The translations under genes and the position numbers were made by a program. A stretch of DNA of 64,000 bases, taken from Ruminococcus sp. (GTDB lineage Bacteria > Bacillota > Clostridia > Oscillospirales > Ruminococcaceae). The stretch's first letter is position 1. Each line of letters starts with the position of its first letter. Location of the stretch: the NCBI GenBank assembly GCA_015066705.1, contig SVNV01000001.1, forward strand, positions 1 through 64,000. Reading direction: 5' to 3'. Positions 42,215 to 50,343 of the stretch are shown in pieces. Under the pieces are notes generated by a model. The model was given only the letters and a program-made list of their open reading frames with translations. It ran no database searches and was not told the DNA's origin.

Positions 42215-42250
42215 AAAGGTATAGTAATTTGAGAAAAGATGTAGTATAAT
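42215..42250 (+). promoter_or_regulatory. Permease promoter carrying the same 23-nt element as ppdK
   Basis: A 23-nt block (42215-42237; core GGTATAGTAATTTGAG) identical to that before ppdK overlaps a weak -35 (TAGTAA, 42222-42227) and sits 7 nt before TATAAT (42245-42250). A 9-bp inverted repeat (TTTCTCAAA at 42208 and TTTGAGAAA at 42228) frames it here but is not kept at ppdK. Confidence 0.65.
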
Positions 42251-42282
42251 TAAATTCAGAAACTACGAAAGGATAAAATGAG

Positions 42283-43593
42283 ATGAATAATTATAACAAC
42301 AAAAAGTATTCAACTCTTGCAAAATACATACTGGTTATCATTGCAATCGCCATTCTGATGATTGTTTTTGTGTGGAAATTCAGTTCTTTTTGGAATATGG
42401 CAGAAAAAATTATAGGTGTACTTATGCCTGTTATCTGGGGCGGAGTTCTTGCTTTTCTTATGAATCCTGTCATGAAGCAGATAGAGCGTTTCTTATATCG
42501 CTTTATATTCAAACAGAAAAATCATAAAAAAGCTGTCAGGGCAATTTCATTATCGCTGACCTGTGTTTTTTCAATTACAATAGTAGGCGGACTCCTTTAT
42601 GTTGTAATTCCGGAAATCTTAAACAGCATTACCACCATTTTTGATAACATTTCTCTTTGGGTTGAACAGCTTACCGAATGGGTACAAAAGCTTTTTAAAA
42701 ACAACGAGGAAATTCAGAAAAGACTTATCGCCGCAATAAACACTTATTCAAGTGATGTCAGCACTTTACTTGACACCTTAAAGCCGATTTTAGAAAACAT
42801 TTCGACATCAGCTTTTGGTGTTGTTAATCTTATCAAAAACATTCTTTTAGGTTTTATTGTTTCTGTTTATATTCTTGCAAACAAGGAAACTCACATTGGT
42901 CAGATAAGAAAGGTTATTCTTGCTATTTTCAAAAAGAAAACCTGCAACAAAATCTTTACGGTTGCTTCTCAGTCAAACAAGATTTTCACAAGCTTTCTTA
43001 TCGGAAAAATCATCGACTCTGCTATAATCGGAATGATTACCTTTATCTGTATGACTATTCTCGGATTACCATACGTTATTATTATTTCGGTAATTGTAGG
43101 TGTAACAAATATCATTCCGTTTTTCGGCCCTTTCTTTGGAGCAATTCCAAGTGCGTTACTCATACTCCTCAGCACCTCAAGCTTAAAGGACGTTGTGATT
43201 TTCAGCATTATGATTCTTGCAATCCAGCAGTTTGATGGAAACATCTTAGGTCCGAGCATTCTCGGTAACTCAACAGGGCTTCCTGCAATATGGGTTCTTA
43301 TTTCACTCTTTATCGGCGGAGGACTTTTCGGATTTGTAGGAATGGTTCTTGCAGTACCGACTTGTGCGTTACTTTACAGCTTTTCAAGAACTGCTATCGC
43401 AAACAAGCTCAAAGCAAAGAAGCTTCCATCTGACACAAGCGAATATATAGGTGACATTGAGCATTTTTACACCAACAAAACAAACAAAAAGCCTCTCACT
43501 TTAAATGAGCTCGAAAAAATTGATATTATTCCTCACGAGGAATCAAATGAAATCAGATTTTTCTCAGAAGCTGACAAAACCGAGGATAAATAA
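42283..43593 (+). CDS. AI-2E family transporter
   Basis: The 436-residue permease of the AI-2E (UPF0118) family has eight hydrophobic segments, an extracellular-loop region with long amphipathic helices in the middle, and the family motif VGVTNIIPFFGPFFGAIPSALL plus ILGPSILGNSTGLPAIWVLIS near residue 320. Some members export autoinducer-2 or act as Na+/H+ antiporters; the substrate is unknown here. It carries an unusual charged C-terminal tail of about 45 residues. The ATG is preceded by AAAGGA. Confidence 0.9.
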   Translation: MNNYNNKKYSTLAKYILVIIAIAILMIVFVWKFSSFWNMAEKIIGVLMPVIWGGVLAFLMNPVMKQIERFLYRFIFKQKNHKKAVRAISLSLTCVFSITIVGGLLYVVIPEILNSITTIFDNISLWVEQLTEWVQKLFKNNEEIQKRLIAAINTYSSDVSTLLDTLKPILENISTSAFGVVNLIKNILLGFIVSVYILANKETHIGQIRKVILAIFKKKTCNKIFTVASQSNKIFTSFLIGKIIDSAIIGMITFICMTILGLPYVIIISVIVGVTNIIPFFGPFFGAIPSALLILLSTSSLKDVVIFSIMILAIQQFDGNILGPSILGNSTGLPAIWVLISLFIGGGLFGFVGMVLAVPTCALLYSFSRTAIANKLKAKKLPSDTSEYIGDIEHFYTNKTNKKPLTLNELEKIDIIPHEESNEIRFFSEADKTEDK

Positions 43594-43610
43594 ATATTTA
43601 AAAATTAAAA

Positions 43611-43631
43611 GGGTAGCAGATTTTGCTACCC
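43611..43631. terminator. Bidirectional terminator
   Basis: GGGTAGCA stem, 5-nt loop; A and T tracts on either side. It ends the permease transcript and the leftward membrane gene. Confidence 0.85.
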
Positions 43632-43645
43632 TTGTTTTTATGTAA

Positions 43646-44152
43646 TTATTTACTTTGTTTTTCGTTATATATAAGGTGGTTTTTGTTGTTTTTAAAATAA
43701 TACATAGCACAAAAGCCCCAGACACATGCGCCAAAGCACATAAGAAATGCAACTGCATTAGCCCACATTTCTTTAATAGCAAAATTATCTCCGAAGCTTA
43801 ATACTACAAAATTGTTGGTAAACAAATATGCTGCCGCTGAAATATAGCAACAAGCAAAAATCCCGAATGAAATAACCTTAGCATTATGGTTAAGATTCAT
43901 TTTGCAGTACTTGGCAAGTATTCCGAAGCACACGCTGAAAAGGAATATTCCCAAAGCCTGAACAAGTACTCCGCAAAGACCCATAACCGGTTCAACGTAA
44001 ACATAAGGAGTAAGTTCAACTATTCCGTTATAAACATCAAAGGTTTCGCCAGTAGGTCTGAGTTCAAAAAGATAATCTCCTACCATATAATATCCTACAA
44101 GTGAAACTATTGACAAGAGCTGTGCAATAAAATAGAAAAAATATTTTTTCAA
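43646..44152 (-). CDS. Unknown four-helix membrane protein
   Basis: The 168-residue protein has four predicted membrane helices (about residues 8-27, 55-80, 92-112 and 130-150) with the N-terminus MKKYFFYFIAQLLSIVSLVGYYMV and a basic C-terminus, MYYFKNNKNHLIYNEKQSK. I recognise no family. The start is TTG 44152, close behind AAGGAGGGGAG. It stands alone between terminators. Confidence 0.65.
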   Translation of the reverse strand: MKKYFFYFIAQLLSIVSLVGYYMVGDYLFELRPTGETFDVYNGIVELTPYVYVEPVMGLCGVLVQALGIFLFSVCFGILAKYCKMNLNHNAKVISFGIFACCYISAAAYLFTNNFVVLSFGDNFAIKEMWANAVAFLMCFGACVWGFCAMYYFKNNKNHLIYNEKQSK

Positions 44153-44243
44153 AAACTCCCCTCCTTACATCACACTCATACATTTTAACATTTTAATTTC
44201 CATATGTCAACAAATTTCTACATAATTCTCCATAATAACACAA

Positions 44244-44271
44244 AAAGCCCCGAGAAAACTCACGGGGCTTT
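44244..44271 (-). terminator. Terminator of the hpt-permease operon
   Basis: GCCCCG/CGGGGC stem with flanking A/T pairs and an A-A mismatch; minus-strand T5 tract. Confidence 0.85.
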
Positions 44272-44280
44272 GATTCTTTT

Positions 44281-45645
44281 TTAAAGGAAAATATATTTCA
44301 GAACAAAGAGCACTGCAAGAACATACATAACAGGATTGATATCCTTATGCTTTTTACAGATAAGGTTAATTACTACATAAGAAATAACGCCTATTGAGAT
44401 ACCTTCTGAAATGCTGTAGAAAAGTGGCATTGCAATAATACAGAGGTATGCAGGAATTGCCTTTACGTAGCTTTCTCCGTCGAACTTAAGCTGTGCAATA
44501 TTGCTGAACATCAGGAATCCTACAATGATAAGAGCTGGTGCTGTTGCAAATGATGGGATTGCTGTAAATATTGGTGCAAAGAACATTGAAATAAGGAAAA
44601 GGAAGCCTGTTGTCAGAGCGGTAAGACCTGTTCTTCCGCCTTCTGCAACACCTGCTGAAGATTCAACATATGTTGTTACTGTCGATGTTCCGAGAACAGC
44701 ACCGGCAGTTGTTCCGATTGCGTCTGCAAGAAGTGCAGGCTTGATTTTCGGAAGCTTTCCTTCTTCATCAAGGAAATCAGCCTTAGTACTTACTCCGATA
44801 AGAGTTCCGAGAGTATCAAAGATATCAACAAACAGGAATGAGAACACGATTACTATAAAATTGAAAATTCCCACGCCGTTAATATCAACATTAAAGCACT
44901 GACCAAAGGTTGTACCAAGCTTTGAAAAGTCGGTCATTTTAAAGTCAGGAATAAGTGAATAAAATCCTGCTGCAGCGTCAGGTGTATAAAGACCAACAAG
45001 CTGACAGATAATTCCGATAAGCCATGTTGCAATAATTCCTATAAGAATTGAGCCTTTAATTCTCTTTATGTAGAGAATGGCTGTAATAAATGTTCCGATA
45101 ATTGCGAGAAGTGCGCAGATACCAACAGTTTTAAAGTTATCGGTAAAGCTTACGATTGAAACAAGTGTAGAATCGTTTCCGATTACAATACCTGCATTCT
45201 GAAGTCCGATAAAAGCAATAAAAAGACCGATACCAACAGATACAGCATTTTTAAGGCTGTAAGGAATAGAATTGAAAATCGCTTCTCTTACGTTTGTCAG
45301 AGAAAGTACAACAAAGATAATACCTTCTACAAAAACTGCAAGAAGTGCTACCTGCCACGAATAACCAAATCCAAATACTACTGTATAGGTCAGAAATGCA
45401 TTGAGTCCCATACCTGCAGAAAGTGCAAATGGAAGATTTGCCATAAGTGCCATACAGATTGTACCGATAAAGGATGCGATACAGGTTGCAAGCAGAACAC
45501 CTGTCGGGTCCATACCGGCTTCGCCGAGAATACTTGGGTTTACCGCAAGTATATACGCCATTGTCATAAAGGTTGTAATACCGGCTGTAATTTCGGTTTT
45601 TACATTGGTATTATTAGCCTTCAACTTAAAAAGTTTTTCAAGCAT
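44281..45645 (-). CDS. AzgA-type purine permease (NCS2 family)
   Basis: The 454-residue protein has about twelve to fourteen helices. Family marks are TEITAGITTFMTMAYILAVNPSIL, NLPFALSAGMGLNAFL, DIFDTLGTLIGVSTKA and STVTTYVESSAGVAEGGRTGLTAL. It imports guanine, hypoxanthine or adenine with H+. The start ATG 45645 has AGGAGG 8 nt upstream. It begins 1 nt after the hpt stop, so import and ribosylation of purines are coupled. No purine riboswitch precedes the operon. Confidence 0.94.
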   Translation of the reverse strand: MLEKLFKLKANNTNVKTEITAGITTFMTMAYILAVNPSILGEAGMDPTGVLLATCIASFIGTICMALMANLPFALSAGMGLNAFLTYTVVFGFGYSWQVALLAVFVEGIIFVVLSLTNVREAIFNSIPYSLKNAVSVGIGLFIAFIGLQNAGIVIGNDSTLVSIVSFTDNFKTVGICALLAIIGTFITAILYIKRIKGSILIGIIATWLIGIICQLVGLYTPDAAAGFYSLIPDFKMTDFSKLGTTFGQCFNVDINGVGIFNFIVIVFSFLFVDIFDTLGTLIGVSTKADFLDEEGKLPKIKPALLADAIGTTAGAVLGTSTVTTYVESSAGVAEGGRTGLTALTTGFLFLISMFFAPIFTAIPSFATAPALIIVGFLMFSNIAQLKFDGESYVKAIPAYLCIIAMPLFYSISEGISIGVISYVVINLICKKHKDINPVMYVLAVLFVLKYIFL

Positions 45646-45646
45646 T

Positions 45647-46207
45647 TCAGATTTCCTCCTCATTATATTCAGCTATATATGGAAGATTACGGTAATATTC
45701 TCCGCAATCGAGACCATACCCAACAACAAAATAGTCAGGAATTGTAAAAAGTGCCTTATCAGGATTAAACTCAACAAGTCGTCTTTCCGGTTTATCAAGA
45801 AGGGTTATAACTCTCAGCGAAAGCGGATTTCTGCTTTTAAGCATTTTTACAACGTCATTAAGAGTTCTTCCTGTATCAATAATATCTTCGACAATTACAA
45901 CGTGGTACTTACTTATATCCTGTTCAATATCCATTGTTATTTTAACAATTCCCGTTGAAACTGTACCATTATAATAGCTTTTTGCACACATAAAGCCTAT
46001 TTCACAAGGAACAGTAATTTCCCTGCACAAATCAGCCATAAACACGAATGCACCCTTTAAAATACTCACAAGAAGTATAGGTTGTCCGTCATAGGAATCG
46101 CTTATTTCCTTACCCGTCTGTTTAACTGCCTCTCTGATTTGTTCCTCACTAACAAGAACACGCTTGATACGCTTTTCAAACTTTTCCATTGAATCTATCA
46201 TCGACAT
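45647..46207 (-). CDS. hpt: Hypoxanthine phosphoribosyltransferase
   Basis: Makes IMP (and GMP) from hypoxanthine (guanine) and PRPP. The 186-residue enzyme has LLVSILKGAFVFMADL, the PRPP loop VIVEDIIDTGRTL near residue 100, and FVVGYGLDCGEYYRNLPYI. GGGAG lies 5 nt before the preferred ATG 46207; the one 6 nt later (ATG of MIDS) is possible. It is the first gene of the purine salvage operon. Confidence 0.96.
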   Translation of the reverse strand: MSMIDSMEKFEKRIKRVLVSEEQIREAVKQTGKEISDSYDGQPILLVSILKGAFVFMADLCREITVPCEIGFMCAKSYYNGTVSTGIVKITMDIEQDISKYHVVIVEDIIDTGRTLNDVVKMLKSRNPLSLRVITLLDKPERRLVEFNPDKALFTIPDYFVVGYGLDCGEYYRNLPYIAEYNEEEI

Positions 46208-46244
46208 AAAAACTCCCATCAATAATATAAATCAAATCAACATA

Positions 46245-46273
46245 AATATACCATATTTCTGCAACAAAATCAA
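46245..46273 (-). promoter_or_regulatory. hpt operon promoter
   Basis: TTGATT (46273-46268), 17 nt and TATATT (46250-46245) on the minus strand. Confidence 0.65.
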
Positions 46274-46338
46274 CATTTTTCAAAAAAACGCCTTTTTAAA
46301 CAAAAATCCTTAAAATATTTGAGCATTTTGACAAAAAA

Positions 46339-46365
46339 GGAGTACAATCACAAGGATTGCACTCC
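46339..46365 (-). terminator. gpmI terminator
   Basis: GGAGT-x-CAATC stem with one A-C mismatch, 5-nt loop and minus-strand T6 tract. Confidence 0.8.
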
Positions 46366-46382
46366 GAAAAAAGTTTTTATTA

Positions 46383-47966
46383 TCAGATAACTGAAGGTTC
46401 CCAACAATCAGGAGCTTCAACTCCAAGAAGCTTAGCAACTGTTCCTGCAACGTTTGCAAGACCGTACTTATTGCTGTCAGCGTCTTTAATCTCGTACTTT
46501 GTTTCCTTATCGTAAATGATAAATGGAACTCTGTTAAGTGAGTGAGCTGTTCTTACAGCAATTTCACCCTTCTTATTCTTTTCCATCATTTCGTCAGCGT
46601 TACCGTGGTCAGCTGTGATAAGAACTGTGCAGTTATACTCATCAGCAACCTTCAAAAGTCTTGCAAGAGCAAGGTCAACTGCTTCAACAGCGATAATTGT
46701 AGCTTCCATTGAGCCTGTATGTCCAACCATATCGCCGTTTGGATAGTTACATCTTAAGAAGTTGTACTTCTGTGACTTGATAGCTTCAATAAGGTCATCA
46801 GTAACCTCAGCAGACTTCATCCAAGGTCTTTCGTCAAATGAAACCTTATCTGATGGAATTTCCTTCCAGGTTTCAAGAGTATCTGAGAATTTTTCTGACT
46901 TGTTTCCGTTCCAGAAGTAAGTAACATGACCGTACTTCTGAGTTTCAGAAACAGCATATGAGTTAAGGCCTGCATTTACAAGCACTTCTGAAAGTGTATT
47001 TGTAATTTCAGGTGGGTTAACAAGGTAATTCTTAGGGAGGTTAAGGTCACCGTCATACTGGAGCATACCAGCATACATAACCTTTGGATTATATCCACCC
47101 TTATCAAACTTATCAAAGCCTTCGTCGTCAAATGCCATTGACATTTCGATAGCTCTGTCGCCTCTGAAGTTAAAGAGAATTACGCTGTCGTTATCACAGA
47201 TTTTACCAACAGGCTCGCCGTTTTCAGCAACAACGAATGGTGGGAGGTCCTGGTCGATTGCACCGGTTTCTTCTCTGAGAGTTGTATAAGCCTCAGCAGC
47301 AGAAGCAAACATTCTTCCCTCACCCTTAACGTGAGTATCCCAGCCAGTCTTAACCATATTCCAGTCAGCCTGATATCTGTCCATTGTAACCTTCATTCTT
47401 CCGCCACCTGAAGCAATTCTGCCGTCAAAGCTTGCGTCGTTTACAGAAGCAAGGCAGCTTTCGAGGTCTTCAATATAAGTCATACCGCTTGTAGCAGGCA
47501 CGTCACGTCCGTCAAGAAGGATGTGGCATCTTACCTTTGAAACGCCTTCTTCCTTAGCACGCTTAACCATAATCTTAAGGTGTGAAATATTTGAGTGAAC
47601 ATTACCGTCAGAAAGAAGTCCGATAAAGTGCATAGCTGTACCGTTTTCGATACAGTTCTTAACAAGCTTCTTCCAGGTTTCAGAAGCAAACATCTTTCCA
47701 CTTTCGATTGATTCATTAACAAGCTTAGCGCCCTGTGAATAAATCTGTCCACAGCCGAGAGCATTGTGTCCTACCTCAGAGTTACCCATATCGTCGTCAG
47801 AAGGAAGTCCTACTGCGTCGCCGTGAGCCTTGAGTGAAGTATTTGGATATTCCTTTAAAAGTCTGTCAAGTGTAGGTGTATTAGCCTCAGTAACAGCATC
47901 TCCGATACCTGTAACTGAAAAACCGATACCGTCCATTACAACAAGAACAACAGGTTTTTTAGACAT
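46383..47966 (-). CDS. gpmI: 2,3-bisphosphoglycerate-independent phosphoglycerate mutase
   Basis: Interconverts 3- and 2-phosphoglycerate with Mn2+. The 527-residue enzyme has VVLVVMDGIG (metal Asp), DDDMGNSEVGHNALG with the phosphoserine near residue 65, HILLDGRDVPATSG, FNFRGDRAIEM, and the C-terminal metal set ITADHGNADEM and VRTAHSLNRVPF. AAAGGA lies 9 nt before ATG 47966. It starts about 36 nt downstream of tpiA, in the same operon. Confidence 0.97.
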   Translation of the reverse strand: MSKKPVVLVVMDGIGFSVTGIGDAVTEANTPTLDRLLKEYPNTSLKAHGDAVGLPSDDDMGNSEVGHNALGCGQIYSQGAKLVNESIESGKMFASETWKKLVKNCIENGTAMHFIGLLSDGNVHSNISHLKIMVKRAKEEGVSKVRCHILLDGRDVPATSGMTYIEDLESCLASVNDASFDGRIASGGGRMKVTMDRYQADWNMVKTGWDTHVKGEGRMFASAAEAYTTLREETGAIDQDLPPFVVAENGEPVGKICDNDSVILFNFRGDRAIEMSMAFDDEGFDKFDKGGYNPKVMYAGMLQYDGDLNLPKNYLVNPPEITNTLSEVLVNAGLNSYAVSETQKYGHVTYFWNGNKSEKFSDTLETWKEIPSDKVSFDERPWMKSAEVTDDLIEAIKSQKYNFLRCNYPNGDMVGHTGSMEATIIAVEAVDLALARLLKVADEYNCTVLITADHGNADEMMEKNKKGEIAVRTAHSLNRVPFIIYDKETKYEIKDADSNKYGLANVAGTVAKLLGVEAPDCWEPSVI

Positions 47967-48002
47967 AGTTATTTGTCCTTTCATCTATTATTTTCTTTTC
48001 AA

Positions 48003-48779
48003 TTAGCCATTGATAGCAGCCTGAACGATTGTATTGAAATCGCCAGCCTTAAGTGAAGCACCGCCGATAAGTCCACCGTCAACGTTTGGCTTTGAAAGAA
48101 GTTCAGCAGCGTTTGCAGCGTTCATTGAACCGCCGTACTGGATTGTAACAGCCTCAGCTGTAGCTTCGTCATAAATCTTAGCAAGTGTAGCTCTGATGAA
48201 TGCACAAACTTCTTCAGCCTGGTCAGCAGTAGCTGTCTTACCTGTTCCGATAGCCCATACCGGTTCGTAAGCGATAACTGTCTTCTTAACATCTTCAGCA
48301 GAGATATCAAAGAGGTCAAGCTTAATCTGTCTTGCAATTACTTCTTCAGTAATGTTACATTCTCTTTCCCAGAGAAGCTCGCCTACACATACGATTGGCT
48401 TCAAACCTGCTGCAAGTGCAGCCTTTGTTCTCTTATTTACAGTTTCATCTGTTTCAGCGAAATACTGTCTTCTTTCAGAGTGACCAATAACTACATATTC
48501 AACGCCCAGTTCAACAAGCATATCAGCAGAAATTTCGCCTGTGAAAGCACCACTCTTTTCAAAGTGAACATTTTCAGCACCAATCTTTACATTTGAGCCT
48601 GCTGTTGTGTTGATAGCTGTTTCAAGGTTTGTGAAAGGTACGCAAGCGATAACTTCAACGTTACCCTCAGCATTTGCAACCAGTGGCTTGATTTCTTCAA
48701 GAAGAGCCTTAGCCTCAGGTCTTGTCTTGTTCATTTTCCAGTTTCCGGCAATTATAGCCTTTCTAACGTCTTTTTTCAT
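48003..48779 (-). CDS. tpiA: Triosephosphate isomerase
   Basis: The 258-residue enzyme has AGNWKMNKT, catalytic His in YVVIGHSERRQYF and Glu in AYEPVWAIGTGKTAT (also the mobile loop), and YGGSMNAANAAELL. AAGGAG precedes the ATG by 8 nt. It has its own strong promoter and is followed by gpmI. Confidence 0.97.
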   Translation of the reverse strand: MKKDVRKAIIAGNWKMNKTRPEAKALLEEIKPLVANAEGNVEVIACVPFTNLETAINTTAGSNVKIGAENVHFEKSGAFTGEISADMLVELGVEYVVIGHSERRQYFAETDETVNKRTKAALAAGLKPIVCVGELLWERECNITEEVIARQIKLDLFDISAEDVKKTVIAYEPVWAIGTGKTATADQAEEVCAFIRATLAKIYDEATAEAVTIQYGGSMNAANAAELLSKPNVDGGLIGGASLKAGDFNTIVQAAING

Positions 48780-48818
48780 AATAAAAACTCCTTTTAAAAT
48801 ATAAATTCATGCCCAAAT

Positions 48819-48847
48819 ATTATACTATATTTCAAGCTTTTTGTCAA
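48819..48847 (-). promoter_or_regulatory. tpiA-gpmI promoter
   Basis: Perfect consensus TTGACA (48847-48842), 17 nt and TATAAT (48824-48819) on the minus strand; as expected for highly expressed glycolytic genes. Confidence 0.85.
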
Positions 48848-48899
48848 TTATATAACTATGTATTTAATCCATAAAAAACAGCATCCGAATGTCAGTTTG

Positions 48900-49451
48900 T
48901 TATGACTTATTACCCAACATATAAAACAGCAACACTGCAACAAGCAAAGCTACATACAATACGCTCGTAACCGCATTACTCATATCATTCTTTTTATTTT
49001 CCATCACTAATTCAGGGTCGTCCTGAAGATAAATTTCGTGAGGATTATCAACATTATAAAATATCTTCACTTTGTCATCATAACGGTCTGTATGGACAAA
49101 GGATATAATACATTCATCGCCTACATAGAATTTAACCTTAAGGTCAAATCTTTTTTCGGTAACCAGTCTTCCGAAATCATCATAATACTCACTTGTATTC
49201 ACTTTTTTATCAATAACCGCAGCTTCGGTTTTGACATATTGTGCTTTAGTGTTTGGGCCTGAATCTGTTTCTGTTTTAATACCCAAAAGCAGGTATTTAT
49301 AATCTATCAGTTCAAAAAATCCCGAAAGGCTTTTATCCTTGCCATTAAAAAAATCAATGAAACTCTTATGATTATTTATCAAGAACATTGCTACTCTGAA
49401 CAAAACCAAAAATAAATAACCGCATACAATTACTAAAAAATAACGCCCCAT
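48900..49451 (-). CDS. Unknown membrane protein, paralog of its neighbour
   Basis: The 183-residue protein has one N-terminal helix, one C-terminal helix (ALLVAVLLFYML) and a soluble middle with EAAVIDKK, KVKFYVGDE, SFVHTDRYDDKVKIFYNVDNPHEIYLQDDPE. The middle is closely similar to the gene upstream. It resembles DUF3592-type proteins in layout, but this is uncertain. AGGGG is 7 nt before ATG 49451. It lies between pgk and tpiA. Confidence 0.7.
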   Translation of the reverse strand: MGRYFLVIVCGYLFLVLFRVAMFLINNHKSFIDFFNGKDKSLSGFFELIDYKYLLLGIKTETDSGPNTKAQYVKTEAAVIDKKVNTSEYYDDFGRLVTEKRFDLKVKFYVGDECIISFVHTDRYDDKVKIFYNVDNPHEIYLQDDPELVMENKKNDMSNAVTSVLYVALLVAVLLFYMLGNKS

Positions 49452-49476
49452 AATCAATCCCCTTATAATTATATTT

Positions 49477-50127
49477 TTATACAAAATAGTACACTATCAC
49501 GCCCATAGATAAAAGCAGTAAAAACACGTTTATAATAGCTGAATTAAGATTTTCTCTTTTGGTTTTTCCTGCGAATTCAGGTGAATCCTGAAGATAAATT
49601 TCGTGAGGGTTATCTACATTATAAAGAATCTTAACCTTTTTATCATAGTATTCTGTATGTACAAAGGACGTAACGCTTTCTTTTCCTACATAAAATCTGA
49701 TTTTAAGGTCATAAATCTTATCTACAAATTTATTACCCTCTTCATCAAAACGCTCTCTTATGTGTTCTTGTTTATCAATAACTGTAGCTTCGGTTTTGAT
49801 TAGCTGAGCGTTTATTTTGGGTGATGTTTTTATTCCGAGAAAAATATATTTGAAATCAATCATTCTCCAAAAACCTGTAAAGCTTTTTTCCTTGCTACTG
49901 AAAAAATCAACAAAATCCTTATATCTGCTTATATAAACCTTTACTGCTCTGAACAGAACAAACAGCCAGAAGATAACAACAAGTATTTTGATTACCAATA
50001 ATGCATATTCTGCAAAAGGTGGCCAAAACAAAAATAATATCGGTACTACATACACAATACCCATTATTAATAATAATAAAATACCCATGATTAGTTCTTT
50101 TAGTTTTTTGATAATTCGTTCTTTCAT
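49477..50127 (-). CDS. Unknown membrane protein, paralog of its neighbour
   Basis: The 216-residue protein has two N-terminal helices (about residues 15-40 and 45-65), a soluble domain, and a C-terminal helix (LLLLSMGVIVYYFV). It shares with the next gene FVDFFSSKEKSFTGFWRMIDFKYIFLGIKT-type segments, TEATVIDK and the exact VDNPHEIYLQD, so the pair arose by tandem duplication. ATG 50127 is 5 nt after GAGGG. Function unknown. Confidence 0.7.
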   Translation of the reverse strand: MKERIIKKLKELIMGILLLLIMGIVYVVPILFLFWPPFAEYALLVIKILVVIFWLFVLFRAVKVYISRYKDFVDFFSSKEKSFTGFWRMIDFKYIFLGIKTSPKINAQLIKTEATVIDKQEHIRERFDEEGNKFVDKIYDLKIRFYVGKESVTSFVHTEYYDKKVKILYNVDNPHEIYLQDSPEFAGKTKRENLNSAIINVFLLLLSMGVIVYYFV

Positions 50128-50152
50128 AATTACCCTCTTCATATTTTACGAA

Positions 50153-50178
50153 AAGAGCAGACATTTCTGTCTGCTCTT
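50153..50178 (-). terminator. Hairpin between pgk and the paralog pair
   Basis: A perfect 11-bp stem (AAGAGCAGACA) with a TTTC loop and TTTT on the minus strand. It could terminate read-through from pgk, but it also coincides with the predicted 5' end of the paralog transcript. Confidence 0.65.
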
Positions 50179-50181
50179 GAT

Positions 50182-50209
50182 TTTATAATTTTATTATCGC
50201 AATTGTCAA
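50182..50209 (-). promoter_or_regulatory. Promoter of the paralog pair
   Basis: TTGACA (50209-50204), 16 nt and TATAAA (50187-50182) on the minus strand. Its start site falls on the 11-bp hairpin at 50153-50178. Confidence 0.55.
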
Positions 50210-50343
50210 TCGCCCATATTCGGTATTTTCAGGTCTTATCAATCTAAGCCGGACACCGTGAGGCGATAGCCCTGCCACAACTCAAAATTCAAATTCCCGA
50301 CAAAAGGATATGTGGCAGAGGTGGATGCAAACGTCACGTTTGC
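50210..50343. other. Structured, GC-richer intergenic segment after pgk
   Basis: Contains GCAAACG-TCA-CGTTTGC (50327-50343) right after the pgk stop, and CTGCCACA (50272-50279) paired with TGTGGCAG (50311-50318). Base composition is more balanced than in the other intergenic regions. No ORF. It may be a structured 3' UTR, a small RNA or a dispersed repeat. Confidence 0.4.

Noticed and set aside
46208..46382. Purine riboswitch before hpt and the purine permease
   Set aside because: The promoter is about 38 nt before the start; no room or matching sequence for the aptamer.
48873..48900. Terminator after the second paralog
   Set aside because: Only three strong pairs with wobble and mismatches can be drawn, although a T6 run follows on the minus strand; too weak to list.
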